A stretch of DNA of 64,000 bases, from positions 2,914,001 to 2,978,000 of the forward strand of contig NZ_CP150291.1 in assembly GCF_038051985.1 (NCBI RefSeq). Direction: 5' to 3'. Below are positions 34,991 to 44,865 of the stretch, in pieces. The position numbers and the translations under genes are program-made. A model generated the notes under the pieces. The model searched no databases and was not told where the DNA came from. It saw nothing but the letters and a program-made list of their open reading frames with translations. How positions within the stretch are numbered: position 1 is the first letter of the stretch; the number at the start of each line of letters is the position of its first letter. The stretch comes from Solibacillus sp. FSL H8-0523 (GTDB taxonomy: Bacteria > Bacillota > Bacilli > Bacillales_A > Planococcaceae).

Positions 34991-35971
34991 TTATTTTTCC
35001 CCCAACCAACGACATACGTCTTTTGCATGATAAGTAATAATTAAGTCTGAACCTGCACGCTTCATACCTAGTAATGTTTCCATTACGACTGATTTTTCAT
35101 CAATCCATCCATTTTGTGCAGCCGCTTTTACCATTGAATATTCACCTGAAACGTTATACGCAACAACTGGTAATGTGAAGTTGTTTTTCACATCACGGAT
35201 AATATCCATATATGCTAAAGCTGGTTTTACGATTAAGAAATCTGCGCCCTCTTCTACATCAGAAGTTGCTTCTCGGATTGCTTCCATACGGTTTGATGGA
35301 TCCATTTGATATGTTTTACGGTCCCCGAATTTCGGTGCACCCTCTGCCGCTTCACGGAATGGACCATAGTAGCTAGACGCGTATTTTACCGCATAAGACA
35401 TGACTGGAATATGCTCAAAACCAGCAGCATCTAAACCAGCACGAATCGCTGTTACAAAGCCGTCCATCATATTTGATGGTGCAATAATATCAGCGCCCGC
35501 CTCAGCTTGAGAAATCGCTGTTTGTGCTAATAAATTTAAAGATGGGTCATTTAAAATTTGCTCATTTTCAACAACGCCACAGTGACCATGGTCTGTAAAT
35601 TCACATAAACATGTATCAGCAATAACTAATAGCTCTGGGTGGCGTTCTTTAATCAGACGCGTTGCCTGTTGAACAATACCGTGATTGTTGTAAGCACCCG
35701 TTCCAACTGCATCCTTCTCAGCCGGAATCCCGAATAAAAGGACCGCGCGAATGCCTAAGTCGGCGATTTCATCCACTTCAGCACCTAAATTATCTAATGA
35801 TAATTGGAACACACCCGGCATTGAGCTTACTTCATTTTTAATATTTTCACCTTCAATGATGAATAACGGGTAAATTAAATCTTCTTTGTGTAAGTAGGTT
35901 TCTTTTACTAATGCACGCATCGCGGACGTTTGACGTAGGCGACGATGACGTTGGAAATAAAGTTCTGTCAT
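34991..35971 (-). CDS. hemB: Delta-aminolevulinic acid dehydratase (porphobilinogen synthase)
   Basis: HemB condenses two 5-aminolevulinates into porphobilinogen. The 326-residue protein shows the cysteine-rich zinc site in [15 protein letters not shown] and Schiff-base lysines in SYAVKYASS and [16 protein letters not shown] precedes the ATG at 35971, which overlaps the hemD stop by 4 bases (translational coupling). An upstream extension is a shadow of hemD. Confidence 0.97.
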   Translation of the reverse strand: MTELYFQRHRRLRQTSAMRALVKETYLHKEDLIYPLFIIEGENIKNEVSSMPGVFQLSLDNLGAEVDEIADLGIRAVLLFGIPAEKDAVGTGAYNNHGIVQQATRLIKERHPELLVIADTCLCEFTDHGHCGVVENEQILNDPSLNLLAQTAISQAEAGADIIAPSNMMDGFVTAIRAGLDAAGFEHIPVMSYAVKYASSYYGPFREAAEGAPKFGDRKTYQMDPSNRMEAIREATSDVEEGADFLIVKPALAYMDIIRDVKNNFTLPVVAYNVSGEYSMVKAAAQNGWIDEKSVVMETLLGMKRAGSDLIITYHAKDVCRWLGEK

Positions 35972-36705
35972 GATGATTCCTCCATGATAAGCTGCTCGAT
36001 GACAGCTTGCATCGTATAGATTTTCGGTTGCACAATCGGTATAACACCGTATTTCTGTAATGCGGCTGTTGTAATATGACCAATCGATGCATATTTCGCC
36101 TGTTCCCACGCGGCATCAGGTACGATCTTTTGTGCGTACAACTCTACCGCCGAGGGACTTGCGAAAATGACGATTGGGTTTGGTTCATTTAGAACGCATG
36201 CTTTTAAATCCTCTACATATTGCTCACACGGCTTTGTTTCATATACCGTCCATTCATCAGCGCCTGTACCATCATGAATGGTGCTTTTCGCCAGCGAGCC
36301 ACGTATAAATAACGCACGCTCATTTGCTTCAAGCTCAAATTCCTGTATAAACACATCTGCGCTATAAATCGTCGGCATAAAATCAATCGAAATTCCGTGT
36401 TGATTCAGTAAAGCGGCTGTCTTTTCACCGACAGCCGCAATTTTTATATGGTTTGGTAAAGTTCCTTCAGAGCGTTCGAGCTTATTCACAAAAAACTTCA
36501 CTGCATTTTGACTTGTGAAAATCAGCCAAGCATACGTCTTAAGATTACGTAAGTAAGTTTGCTCTTCTTTTGTCACTTTTTCAACTGTTTCGATTAACGG
36601 ATAGCAAAAAACTTTGCCACCATGCTGTGTGATTAGTTCTTTAACAGACATGACTACACGTGAACCCGTTAAAATAATCGATTTTGTAGCCAGTCTACTC
36701 AGCAT
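35968..36705 (-). CDS. hemD: Uroporphyrinogen-III synthase
   Basis: A 245-residue HemD, which cyclises hydroxymethylbilane with ring D inversion. Conservation in this family is weak; the two-domain pattern ([13 protein letters not shown]..., [11 protein letters not shown] in the first half, [14 protein letters not shown] and [15 protein letters not shown] in the second) and the position between hemC and hemB identify it. It overlaps hemC by 11 bases and hemB by 4. Confidence 0.92.
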   Translation of the reverse strand: MLSRLATKSIILTGSRVVMSVKELITQHGGKVFCYPLIETVEKVTKEEQTYLRNLKTYAWLIFTSQNAVKFFVNKLERSEGTLPNHIKIAAVGEKTAALLNQHGISIDFMPTIYSADVFIQEFELEANERALFIRGSLAKSTIHDGTGADEWTVYETKPCEQYVEDLKACVLNEPNPIVIFASPSAVELYAQKIVPDAAWEQAKYASIGHITTAALQKYGVIPIVQPKIYTMQAVIEQLIMEESS

Positions 36706-37627
36706 CTAGCTCAGCCTTTACTTTTTGAATCAAATCAAAGGCACCCTGCTCTGTTAATTTTGCTGCAACTTGTTTCCCTAACGCGTCCGCATCTGTACCC
36801 GTTAGTGTTTCTTTGTAGCTCACAGATGCATCTGGTGCAGCCACTAAGCCTGTTAGTGTAATGGTTTCCCCATCAACCGTCGCATAGCCTGCGATTGGCA
36901 CCTGACAACCGCCATCCATTGCTGCTAAGAACGAACGCTCTGCATGCGCCGTTTGCCACGTAGTAGCATCGGTTAATTTCGCTAACTCCGATAGTAACTC
37001 CGCATCATTCGCGCGACACTCAATTCCTAGTGAACCTTGTGCTACAGCTGGTAAGCAAATATCTGTATCTAAATATTCTGTTACGACATCGTCACTCCAA
37101 CCAAGGCGCTTTAAGCCTGCTGCCGCTAAAATTATCGCATCATAATCTTCTGTTTCAAGCTTATTTAAACGTGTATCTACATTTCCACGAATCCACTTAA
37201 TCTCAAGGTCAGGACGTACAGCAAGTAACTGAGCAGAACGGCGTAAAGAACTAGTGCCTACGACTGCACCTTGTGGCAATTCAGCAAATTTCACATTGCC
37301 TTTTGAAATAAACGCATCACGCGCATCTTCACGAGGTGGGATACAGCCAATCACTAAACCTTCTGGCAGTACAGCTGGCATATCCTTCATTGAATGCACA
37401 GCAAAGTCGATTTCTTTATCGAAAAGTGCTTGCTCGATTTCTTTTACGAATAAGCCTTTACCCCCAACTTTAGAAAGCTGCACGTCTAAAATACGGTCAC
37501 CTTTTGTGACGATTTCTTTAATTTCAAATTCAAACGGTACACCCGCTGCTTTTAATTCATTAATAAACCAATTCGTTTGTGTTAATGCTAATTTACTTTT
37601 ACGTGAACCTACAATAATTTTTCTCAA
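36695..37627 (-). CDS. hemC: Porphobilinogen deaminase (hydroxymethylbilane synthase)
   Basis: A 310-residue enzyme that polymerises four porphobilinogens. The N terminus [17 protein letters not shown] is typical, as are [15 protein letters not shown] and the dipyrromethane-cofactor cysteine in [10 protein letters not shown] (about residue 240). It overlaps hemD and follows hemX in the haem block. Confidence 0.98.
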   Translation of the reverse strand: MRKIIVGSRKSKLALTQTNWFINELKAAGVPFEFEIKEIVTKGDRILDVQLSKVGGKGLFVKEIEQALFDKEIDFAVHSMKDMPAVLPEGLVIGCIPPREDARDAFISKGNVKFAELPQGAVVGTSSLRRSAQLLAVRPDLEIKWIRGNVDTRLNKLETEDYDAIILAAAGLKRLGWSDDVVTEYLDTDICLPAVAQGSLGIECRANDAELLSELAKLTDATTWQTAHAERSFLAAMDGGCQVPIAGYATVDGETITLTGLVAAPDASVSYKETLTGTDADALGKQVAAKLTEQGAFDLIQKVKAELDAE

Positions 37628-37711
37628 GTTACTCCGACCTTTCTGTTATACCTCAGCAAAATTGTGTATGAATTCGGCATGTGCAAATTCAGGACAATCC
37701 GCTGAAAGAAG

Positions 37712-38539
37712 TTATACCCATAGATGGAAATTCGATAGCTTGCTGCCGAGAAAGAAATTCACGACAACGAGTAAAAATAAATAAATATGTACGCGCGCAT
37801 ACGTCGTACCAAGTAATGTGCCTTTACGGTGTAATAAGAAAATGATTAAATACACAACCGACACAATAAATGAACCCATAATCTTCACATCAAAAATTGA
37901 TACTTCTTCTATTGTTAAAAATGCCCACTCTAGCCCTAAAATTAAACTAATTAATAGTAGTGGTACCCCAACAATCGTTGAATAATTAATCCAGCTTAAT
38001 GTTTGCTGTAAATTTGGTAACCTTGACCATAAATTATTCAATTTCTTTTGCTTCAACAAGCGGTACAAGATTAAATATAAGAGCGCAAAAATAAATGCGA
38101 CAGAAAACGCAGCATACGATAAAATCGCAAAACTTATATGAATCATTAGCATTTCTGAAATGAGTGATTCCCCGACAATTTGTTGTGCCGATTGCGGTGA
38201 AAATAAATGAATCGTCACAAAAATAAAGCTCAATACATTGATAAAAAACACCGGCAAATCAACACGAACGATGCAATGTAAAACAATCGACAACATCGTG
38301 AGAAGCCACGCATATATAAAGACGCCTTCATACAGAGACAATATCGGGAAGCGTTTTGTTTCCAATATAAAGAGCATTAAAAATACCGTTTGTAAAACCC
38401 ATACAATTGAAACAATCCAAAATGCCACGCGTCTACATTTCACATTTTTATATAAGTAATCAATAAAATATAGCACGATACTGAGCGCATAAAGAATAAT
38501 CATGAGCTCATATAATCTTGCCATCACAACTTCGGTCAT
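37712..38539 (-). CDS. hemX: HemX / CcsA-type membrane protein
   Basis: A 275-residue protein with about eight transmembrane helices, of the cytochrome c assembly (CcsA/ResC-like) family. In B. subtilis HemX lowers the level of HemA (glutamyl-tRNA reductase). I use the ATG at 38539 (AGGGG about 12 bases upstream); a GTG nine bases earlier is an alternative. It stands between hemA and hemC as in Bacillus, but is separated from hemA by a strong hairpin. Confidence 0.88.
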   Translation of the reverse strand: MTEVVMARLYELMIILYALSIVLYFIDYLYKNVKCRRVAFWIVSIVWVLQTVFLMLFILETKRFPILSLYEGVFIYAWLLTMLSIVLHCIVRVDLPVFFINVLSFIFVTIHLFSPQSAQQIVGESLISEMLMIHISFAILSYAAFSVAFIFALLYLILYRLLKQKKLNNLWSRLPNLQQTLSWINYSTIVGVPLLLISLILGLEWAFLTIEEVSIFDVKIMGSFIVSVVYLIIFLLHRKGTLLGTTYARVHIYLFLLVVVNFFLGSKLSNFHLWV

Positions 38540-38640
38540 ATTATGCACTATCCCCTATATAAAATTTGCTCTAATCATCATTTATTGATACGGCAAACAT
38601 TAAGCAAACCTCGCGTTTATTCGCCTATAACACTAAATGA

Positions 38641-38691
38641 AAAAAGCGCTTTCGCTATCTATAAGTTTACCATATAGATACGAAAACGCTT
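38641..38691 (-). terminator. Terminator between hemA and hemX
   Basis: On the minus strand AAGCGTTTTCGTATCTAT pairs with ATAGATAGCGAAAGCGCTT (one to two mismatches) and is followed by TTTTTC. It lies about 60 bases past the hemA stop, so hemA and hemXCDBL are at least partly uncoupled, unlike the single B. subtilis operon. Confidence 0.75.
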
Positions 38692-38750
38692 ATGTTTTAT
38701 TTGAAGAAAGTCTGTCAATAAGGCCTAGTTTCTATTGGCGAAGCGACCAA

Positions 38751-40106
38751 TCAATAAGATAAACGTGGCTCTAAATTTGCATTTTGAGGCTGTTCATCTT
38801 GCTGCGCTTTTTGTTGCATTTGATTTACTTCACGCTCAACATCTTCTTCGATTCCGAAGATTTGTTGGAACAATTGAAGTTGTGCCGCAGCATCATTCGA
38901 ATTAGCTAATTCTTTCGCCTGTAAAATCGGATTTTTCAACAGCTGATTAATAATCGACTTCGTATGCTTATTTAAAATTTTACGTTCGCGTTCTGTTAAC
39001 TCTGGCATTTTATTTTCAATACTTAGCATTGTTTCCTCTTGGATCGATGCCGCTTTTTTACGTAATGCGGAAATGACCGGAACAACACCTAATGTTTTAA
39101 ACCATTCTTTAAATTCCACAATTTCATCTTGAATCATCGCCACAATGTCATTCGCAGCACGTTCACGCTCTGCTAAGTTGGCTTGTACAATTCCTTGCAG
39201 GTCATCGATATCATAAAGGAAAATATTTGGTACATCGCTAATTTTCGGATCTAAATCACGTGGGACCGCAATATCGACCATAAATAGCGGGTCACCTTTA
39301 CGGAACTTTGCAACGTCCTTCATTAGCTCATAATCAATCACGTACTCTGTCGCACCTGTAGAACTAATTAAAATATCGGCTTCAAGTAACGTACATTGTA
39401 ATTCTGTCATACCCTTTGCATCGCCATCAAACTTTGATGCTAAGTTTTGAGCTTTTTCAAATGTACGGTTAATTACCGTTACTTTTCCAACACCGTTCCC
39501 ATGAAGATTTTGAATCGCGAGTTCACCCATTTTACCAGCACCTAAAATCGCGACATGCTTGTTTTTTAATGAACCGAAAATCTTTTTTGCTAATTCAACC
39601 GCTGCATATGAAACCGATACAGCGTTTTCCCCAATCGCCGTTTCACTATGAGCGCGCTTTGCAAACGTCACAGCTTGTTTAAATAAATGATTATAGACGG
39701 TGCCCGTTGTCCCTAACTCTTGTCCTTGTAAAAAGCTTTTTTTCACTTGACCTAAAATTTGCGTCTCACCTAACACCATCGAGTCAATTCCTGCTGTTAC
39801 ACGGAATAAATGATCTAATGATGCATCCTCTTCTCGAATGAATAAATGATCCTCAAATTGTTCCATCGGGATGTTAAACCAGTTTGCTAAAAACTGTTTA
39901 ATATAATAACGACCTGTATGCAATTGATCCACGACCGCATAAATTTCTGTACGGTTACATGTAGAAATAATTACATTTTCTAATATGCTTTTTTGATTTT
40001 GTAGCGCTTCCATCGCATTCGGAATATCAGATTCGATAAATGATAATTTCTCACGGATTTCGACTGGCGCTGTTTTATAATTCAAGCCTACTACCAATGT
40101 ATGCAT
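38751..40106 (-). CDS. hemA: Glutamyl-tRNA reductase
   Basis: HemA reduces glutamyl-tRNA to glutamate-1-semialdehyde, the first committed step of C5-pathway haem synthesis. The 451-residue protein has the N-terminal catalytic domain with the thioester Cys in [11 protein letters not shown], the NADPH domain ([15 protein letters not shown]) and the C-terminal dimerisation helix. GGGGG precedes the ATG at 40106. The upstream region has a PerR-like box and a hairpin. Confidence 0.97.
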   Translation of the reverse strand: MHTLVVGLNYKTAPVEIREKLSFIESDIPNAMEALQNQKSILENVIISTCNRTEIYAVVDQLHTGRYYIKQFLANWFNIPMEQFEDHLFIREEDASLDHLFRVTAGIDSMVLGETQILGQVKKSFLQGQELGTTGTVYNHLFKQAVTFAKRAHSETAIGENAVSVSYAAVELAKKIFGSLKNKHVAILGAGKMGELAIQNLHGNGVGKVTVINRTFEKAQNLASKFDGDAKGMTELQCTLLEADILISSTGATEYVIDYELMKDVAKFRKGDPLFMVDIAVPRDLDPKISDVPNIFLYDIDDLQGIVQANLAERERAANDIVAMIQDEIVEFKEWFKTLGVVPVISALRKKAASIQEETMLSIENKMPELTERERKILNKHTKSIINQLLKNPILQAKELANSNDAAAQLQLFQQIFGIEEDVEREVNQMQQKAQQDEQPQNANLEPRLSY

Positions 40107-40161
40107 GAATCCCCCACACCTCACACGTTCAAATTGACAAATTTTATTGTAACATAATTAC

Positions 40162-40193
40162 AGCATGTTTCACTTCGATATTGTGAACATGCT
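40162..40193 (-). promoter_or_regulatory. Hairpin in the hemA 5' region
   Basis: AGCATGTTTCAC (40162-40173) pairs with GTGAACATGCT (40183-40193) with one bulged base. It lies about 55 bases upstream of the hemA start, between the PerR-like box and the ribosome binding site. A role in the leader RNA is inferred only from position. Confidence 0.4.
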
Positions 40194-40217
40194 ATGAAAT
40201 AAATATGACGACCTAAA

Positions 40218-40232
40218 TTAGAATTATTCTAA
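40218..40232. promoter_or_regulatory. PerR-like box upstream of hemA
   Basis: TTAGAATTATTCTAA is a perfect palindrome about the central base and matches the PerR consensus TTATAATNATTATAA at 13 of 14 specified positions less one symmetric pair (that is, 12 of 14); it fits the Fur consensus less well. The hemAXCDBL operon of B. subtilis is a PerR target, which supports the call. Confidence 0.65.
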
Positions 40233-40284
40233 AGTAAGTTTAACAAAGTTCCGTTAACAATTCAATGCGTTTGGCTTAGAAAAA

Positions 40285-40316
40285 GGTTCCGCCAACATAA
40301 TTATTACTGGCGGAAC
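40285..40316 (-). terminator. Terminator after the vWA gene
   Basis: GGTTCCGCCA (40285-40294) and TGGCGGAACC (40308-40317) form a perfect 10-bp stem; on the minus strand a T run follows. It lies ten bases past the vWA gene stop and isolates it from hemA. Confidence 0.85.
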
Positions 40317-40326
40317 CTCATTTTTT

Positions 40327-43305
40327 TTACATATTATGAATTTTCATTGCAATGACATTTCCGTCCGCGTTTAATGCTTGGAATTCAACCTCTGTAAATA
40401 GATCGAATTCTGGGAACTCATACAAGTTCGGTCGATGCATATAACGCGATGAACCACGTGCCGGTAAATCGTATTGCGTATTACCACTTGTTGTGTAGAA
40501 AATAACACGAACACCTTTTACTTCTGTACAGCTTGTATTCACATCTGCAATAATCGTCACTTTTTCTGTCTCAATTCGTACATCTGTATTATTAAACAGT
40601 GTATCCCCAACTAAGCAACTATTATTACTTACTGGTGTTTTACATAAAATCGAATTAATAATCGATTGTAACGCACCGTGTAAATTTTCGATTTCTAAAA
40701 TATTTTGATACGTGCCTTTCGTTTCAGAGGCAATATCTTTTAACAACTTTTCATTGACTTGCTTATACGAGCCTACAGAAACGGTATGAATCACAATGCC
40801 GCGTTGCTTCGCTGTACGTAACACATCATCTAAACCACTCGTATTAGAATAACCATCTGTAATTAAGATAATCGCTTTGTTCGTATATTCGTTCGTTGTA
40901 AAGTTATTTAGCGCAGTTTTTAACGATGTTACAATGTTTGTTCCGCCCCCACGTTTTTGATTTAACAAGCTATCCATTTGAGCAATTTCTTCTGCCTTAT
41001 CCGTCACCTCATGGATTGCTTTTGTGTTAAATCGATATACATGTGTTGGGTCTGCTTGTAATTGTGCGGCTGTTTGCTTCACCTTATCTTTTGTAAAGTT
41101 TACTGGATCACGACCATTCATCGAACCTGAATGGTCAACTACAAACATAACCTCTGATTCTACTGAACATAAATTGTTCTCAAAACGTTGATTCGCAAAA
41201 ATCTTTTTCGTAATTGTTTGCCCTTTTAATGATCCAATTACTTTATCGTAACGAGCATCTAGATCCACTAAACGAACCTTTACATCCGATTTACCATAAA
41301 CAATATCATCAAAGTAAACAACTGCTGAGCCTGGGCTACCTGTTCCTTTATTGTAGTCCTTTGTATTCGTATTAAATGATACGACACGAGTTTTACCGTT
41401 ATATGTTACTTCTACTGTACCGCGGTAATCAGTAATAATATAACCACTTGGCGCTACTAGATTGACAATAATCTTTGTATAACGGTCCATACCTTCTGGA
41501 CGCTCTTGCAATTCTTTCCCTTTTAGTAATACTTCAATTTTTGAAATGGCCCCTTGTAATTTACCAATTAATTCAGGACGCTCTTTTTGTAAAATGTTTT
41601 TATCCATTAAACTTAATCGATCATACATTGCTTGAATGACTCTAATTGTATCTTCATGTGCTAATGTAATGCCATCTGAATTCGGGACAAACTCATTATT
41701 ATCTAATAGATAAATAATAACTGCATGAATCATAGAATCATATTTTGCTGTATATTCATCACTAATGACGCCTTGTAAATCGTAAGAAGCACGCCCCTCA
41801 CTATTGATTGTATAGGTCACCTTTGCTGAACCTAAGCCCCCCCATGATGAATCATTTTCAGGGCCCTCAATCATGTAAGTTAAAATTTGTTCGAATAATT
41901 GTACAGAAATGATTTGTCCGTGTAATTTCAACTCAGCATTGCCGTATTGAATTTCATCAGAAGTGACGTCACCTTGAGTTAACGTCCCTTGTTGATTTGT
42001 ATACATTTCCCATTTTGTACCTGTCATTAATTTCTCATCGACATCGAAACTTTCTATATCAATTGTACCATTTGGCGTAAATGGAACTGTTACTGTATTT
42101 ACCAGACCACTAGGTAATGCGGGTAATGGCTTAATACCCGGGTCAACGTTACCACTGTTCCATTCGGTTTGCTCTGGATCATATACTTCATACGTCACAC
42201 GTAGCTCTGCTTTTGGTATGTAACGAACAGAGGCTTCAATCACTTGATTTTTATAGGTGTGATATTTTTCCGTCGGGTTCACCATTTCAAAGCGAATCGT
42301 ATCTACTAACGATTTAGATGATGCTGGTGCTGTGACAAATACATTTAAGTGCGGACCATCCGTATACACAGTTGTTGCTTCTTTACCTGTACTTGTATTT
42401 GTATCCGAAACTTTTGCACCTGCCACCGATGTCACTTTAAACGCTAATGACTCCTCATACGAAATATCATTCCCATAGCTATCTCGTAAATCAATCGAAA
42501 TGAGTGTTGAATCGACTCCATTGGCAATCAACTCTTCATTTGCTACAGAAATACTTTTTACAGCTTTATAGATATCTGGTCGTGTTTGTTTATCATTTGT
42601 ACTTTGCCCAGGTGTTGTTGGAATATTTACTGTGCTATTTTTAGATGTAACAAAATTTGTTGGTAACGTAATTTTGTTATTGTCTTTTCCTGCAGCAGTA
42701 GTTGCTAAGCCTTCAATTTCAAGCTTACCTTGGTTATGAATACGATACATAAAAATCGCAAAGTCTCCACGTTTTAATGTATTATTCGGCACATAATCTT
42801 CATATGTTTTCTTGCCCGTTGTCCCAACTGTAATATCATTCATGTACAAATAACGTACAGCTTGAATTTCCGATAAGTCTAAACCGCTTGCTGCTGCATA
42901 AATACGTGCAAACTGACCACGTGATAATGTAGCTGAACGTTTACTTTTGTTTGTTACACCGTACAGTGGGATATTTAAATTGCCGTAGTAATTATAGTAA
43001 AAATCATTTTGGTTTGTATCCATTGTTGAAAGATCAAATTGGAAGTTTTGATCTAGTTTAGAAAATGCCTTTATTAATTCTAATTCCGAAACAGCATCAC
43101 TTGGTTGAAATTTATTACCTGGCTTAATTTCTAAATAGTTGTTATCGATAACCCATTTGATTGCAGTATATTTCGCATTTGTTGTCGGAATATCCGCAAT
43201 TTTTGTATTAGCCGCTTCAACTGGTGAAGCACTAAATGGCAACATTAACGAAAGAATGAGAACGCTTGATAAAACAAGCGCCATATAACGCTTTAGTTTT
43301 TTCAT
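40327..43305 (-). CDS. Exported vWA-domain surface protein with SLH-like N terminus
   Basis: A 992-residue secreted protein. Signal peptide at 1-31 (MALVLSSVLILSLMLPFSASPVEA). Residues about 35-200 resemble two to three degenerate SLH repeats (IKWVIDNNYLEIKPGNKFQPSDAVSELELIKAF and NNTLKRGDFAIFMYRI). A long beta-rich middle follows. The vWA domain (about 717-890) has a complete MIDAS: D724-x-S726-x-S728, T789 in GGGTN and D817 in ITDG. vWA domains bind ligands through a metal ion. Four Cys occur near and after it. It is last in a three-gene exported cluster, 12 bases after the SLH gene. Function unknown. Confidence 0.88.
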   Translation of the reverse strand: MKKLKRYMALVLSSVLILSLMLPFSASPVEAANTKIADIPTTNAKYTAIKWVIDNNYLEIKPGNKFQPSDAVSELELIKAFSKLDQNFQFDLSTMDTNQNDFYYNYYGNLNIPLYGVTNKSKRSATLSRGQFARIYAAASGLDLSEIQAVRYLYMNDITVGTTGKKTYEDYVPNNTLKRGDFAIFMYRIHNQGKLEIEGLATTAAGKDNNKITLPTNFVTSKNSTVNIPTTPGQSTNDKQTRPDIYKAVKSISVANEELIANGVDSTLISIDLRDSYGNDISYEESLAFKVTSVAGAKVSDTNTSTGKEATTVYTDGPHLNVFVTAPASSKSLVDTIRFEMVNPTEKYHTYKNQVIEASVRYIPKAELRVTYEVYDPEQTEWNSGNVDPGIKPLPALPSGLVNTVTVPFTPNGTIDIESFDVDEKLMTGTKWEMYTNQQGTLTQGDVTSDEIQYGNAELKLHGQIISVQLFEQILTYMIEGPENDSSWGGLGSAKVTYTINSEGRASYDLQGVISDEYTAKYDSMIHAVIIYLLDNNEFVPNSDGITLAHEDTIRVIQAMYDRLSLMDKNILQKERPELIGKLQGAISKIEVLLKGKELQERPEGMDRYTKIIVNLVAPSGYIITDYRGTVEVTYNGKTRVVSFNTNTKDYNKGTGSPGSAVVYFDDIVYGKSDVKVRLVDLDARYDKVIGSLKGQTITKKIFANQRFENNLCSVESEVMFVVDHSGSMNGRDPVNFTKDKVKQTAAQLQADPTHVYRFNTKAIHEVTDKAEEIAQMDSLLNQKRGGGTNIVTSLKTALNNFTTNEYTNKAIILITDGYSNTSGLDDVLRTAKQRGIVIHTVSVGSYKQVNEKLLKDIASETKGTYQNILEIENLHGALQSIINSILCKTPVSNNSCLVGDTLFNNTDVRIETEKVTIIADVNTSCTEVKGVRVIFYTTSGNTQYDLPARGSSRYMHRPNLYEFPEFDLFTEVEFQALNADGNVIAMKIHNM

Positions 43306-43317
43306 AAAAGTACCTCC

Positions 43318-44772
43318 CTAGTTGAAGAACAGAATATTGTCACGATAGTTTTCTTTTAAGTCTGCTTCTAAATAGCGTAAGAAGCGTTCAATAATTGCAG
43401 CTGATTCTGCACGTGTTAACTTCCCTCTTGGATCGAATGTGTTATTGTCTTTTCCTTCTAAGAGACCGATTTCTGTTGCAACATACACTGAATCACGTGC
43501 GTAGTCTGAAATTTTCTTGTCATCCTTATAATGGGTAGCAAAATTTGGATCTGGTGCTTTTTGTTCAAGACCCAATGCACGCACCATAATTGTTGCAGCT
43601 TGCTCACGTGTTAAAAAGCTATCTGGTTCAAACGTTTCAAGGGTAATTCCTTTAATAACGCCTTTATTCACAGCTGCTACCAGATAATTGTGATCTTTGA
43701 CTGTACGTTTTACATCTTTAAAAATCGTCTTTGTTGGTGTTTTTTTCTTCGTATTCTCTAATACACGAATGTCAATTGCTTTACCAATTGCAATTGCAAA
43801 ATCATAGCGCTCAGCTGGCGTATTCGGAGAGAAGAAATTCGATTCGTCATCTAAAATACCTAAAGAATATAACTTTTCAATTTCCTCACGTGCCCAACTT
43901 GATGAAAGGTCACGGAATTTCGGGATTTTTAGCATTTCGATTAATGGCATATACGCAATATCAATCGCTACTTTCCCACTAGCATTCGGTAAATCAAATT
44001 CATACTCTGACAATGTATCGGCTGAGCTAATTGTTTTATAGTTCCCATCAAAACTCGATAAACTCGCTTCGCTTTCGTTGTACTCTAATGTGCGTGATTT
44101 AGCCGTAGAAACTTTATTTTTAACAATGCCTACCGTTCCATTAGCAAAATGAATTTCGATTTCGTTTGTTTGGGTTTCCGTAGCACCCCAGAAGTTTTCA
44201 TAACCTTCGTCACGACTATCAATATGCACGGTAATTGTTTGCGTTGTCGATGATTTCCCTCTACCGCCTTCAGCTGATACAACTGAATACGTTTTTCGTG
44301 CAATCGCATTGCCTGCATAATAGTCAGAAGCTGGACGTTTGTCTGTAACAGTACTATCTGAAAGCTGATAATCTAACAGCGTAAACGTCTGTGAACCAAT
44401 CGTTACTTTTTCTGTGAATTTTGTAACTGTTCCCGTTGCTGTGCTTTGCCCAATTTGTTCATAATTTGTTACATCATATGTATAGGCAAAATTTCGCGAT
44501 AATTTTTCACCATTAGGACCTGTCAGCGTTAATTTATAGGTTTCTGTAAGCTTGCCTTTACTTTCCTTCGTGGTTACAGTAACTGCCTTATTCGTTCCAG
44601 TGAATTTAACCGGTTGGCCTGTCAAGAAAAAGTATTCTTCATATTCATACTCATTTTTTATGCCACCTGAAAAATCAATCGATTGAGCTGAACCTTTAAG
44701 TGGTACTGCTAGTAACAGCATCAACACAAACGAACTGCTTAACAGAAACAAAAGCTTAAACTTCTTGTTCAC
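43318..44772 (-). CDS. Secreted protein with three C-terminal SLH repeats
   Basis: A 484-residue protein with signal peptide (about 1-27, LLFLLSSSFVLMLLLAVPLKGSAQ), a beta-rich central region (about 30-285) I do not recognise, and three SLH repeats (about 292-472: FRDLSSSWAREEIEKLYSLG, FKDVKRTVKDHNYLVAAVNKG, YKDDKKISDYARDSVYVATE with the LTREQ and LTRAE motifs). SLH domains anchor proteins to pyruvylated wall polymer. The GTG at 44772 is used, after GAGGGAAG. It is followed 12 bases later by the vWA gene, so both are likely co-expressed on the cell surface. Confidence 0.88.
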   Translation of the reverse strand: MNKKFKLLFLLSSSFVLMLLLAVPLKGSAQSIDFSGGIKNEYEYEEYFFLTGQPVKFTGTNKAVTVTTKESKGKLTETYKLTLTGPNGEKLSRNFAYTYDVTNYEQIGQSTATGTVTKFTEKVTIGSQTFTLLDYQLSDSTVTDKRPASDYYAGNAIARKTYSVVSAEGGRGKSSTTQTITVHIDSRDEGYENFWGATETQTNEIEIHFANGTVGIVKNKVSTAKSRTLEYNESEASLSSFDGNYKTISSADTLSEYEFDLPNASGKVAIDIAYMPLIEMLKIPKFRDLSSSWAREEIEKLYSLGILDDESNFFSPNTPAERYDFAIAIGKAIDIRVLENTKKKTPTKTIFKDVKRTVKDHNYLVAAVNKGVIKGITLETFEPDSFLTREQAATIMVRALGLEQKAPDPNFATHYKDDKKISDYARDSVYVATEIGLLEGKDNNTFDPRGKLTRAESAAIIERFLRYLEADLKENYRDNILFFN

Positions 44773-44831
44773 GCATACTTCCCTCATTTCATATAAATAC
44801 ATAGATTATTGCTACTCATGAAATAATGATT

Positions 44832-44858
44832 GGCATGAAGGGTGTATACCTTCATGCC
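44832..44858 (-). terminator. Hairpin after the first exported gene
   Basis: GGCATGAAGG (44832-44841) pairs with CCTTCATGCC (44849-44858) eight bases past the 44866 gene stop. The minus-strand tail (AATCATTATTTC) is only moderately T-rich, so partial read-through into the SLH/vWA pair is possible. Confidence 0.6.
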
Positions 44859-44865
44859 AGATACT

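Noticed and set aside
40327-43305. vWA protein as part of a MoxR/vWA or ternary defence system
   Set aside because: It has a signal peptide and SLH-like repeats and no AAA+ partner is nearby, so it is a surface protein.
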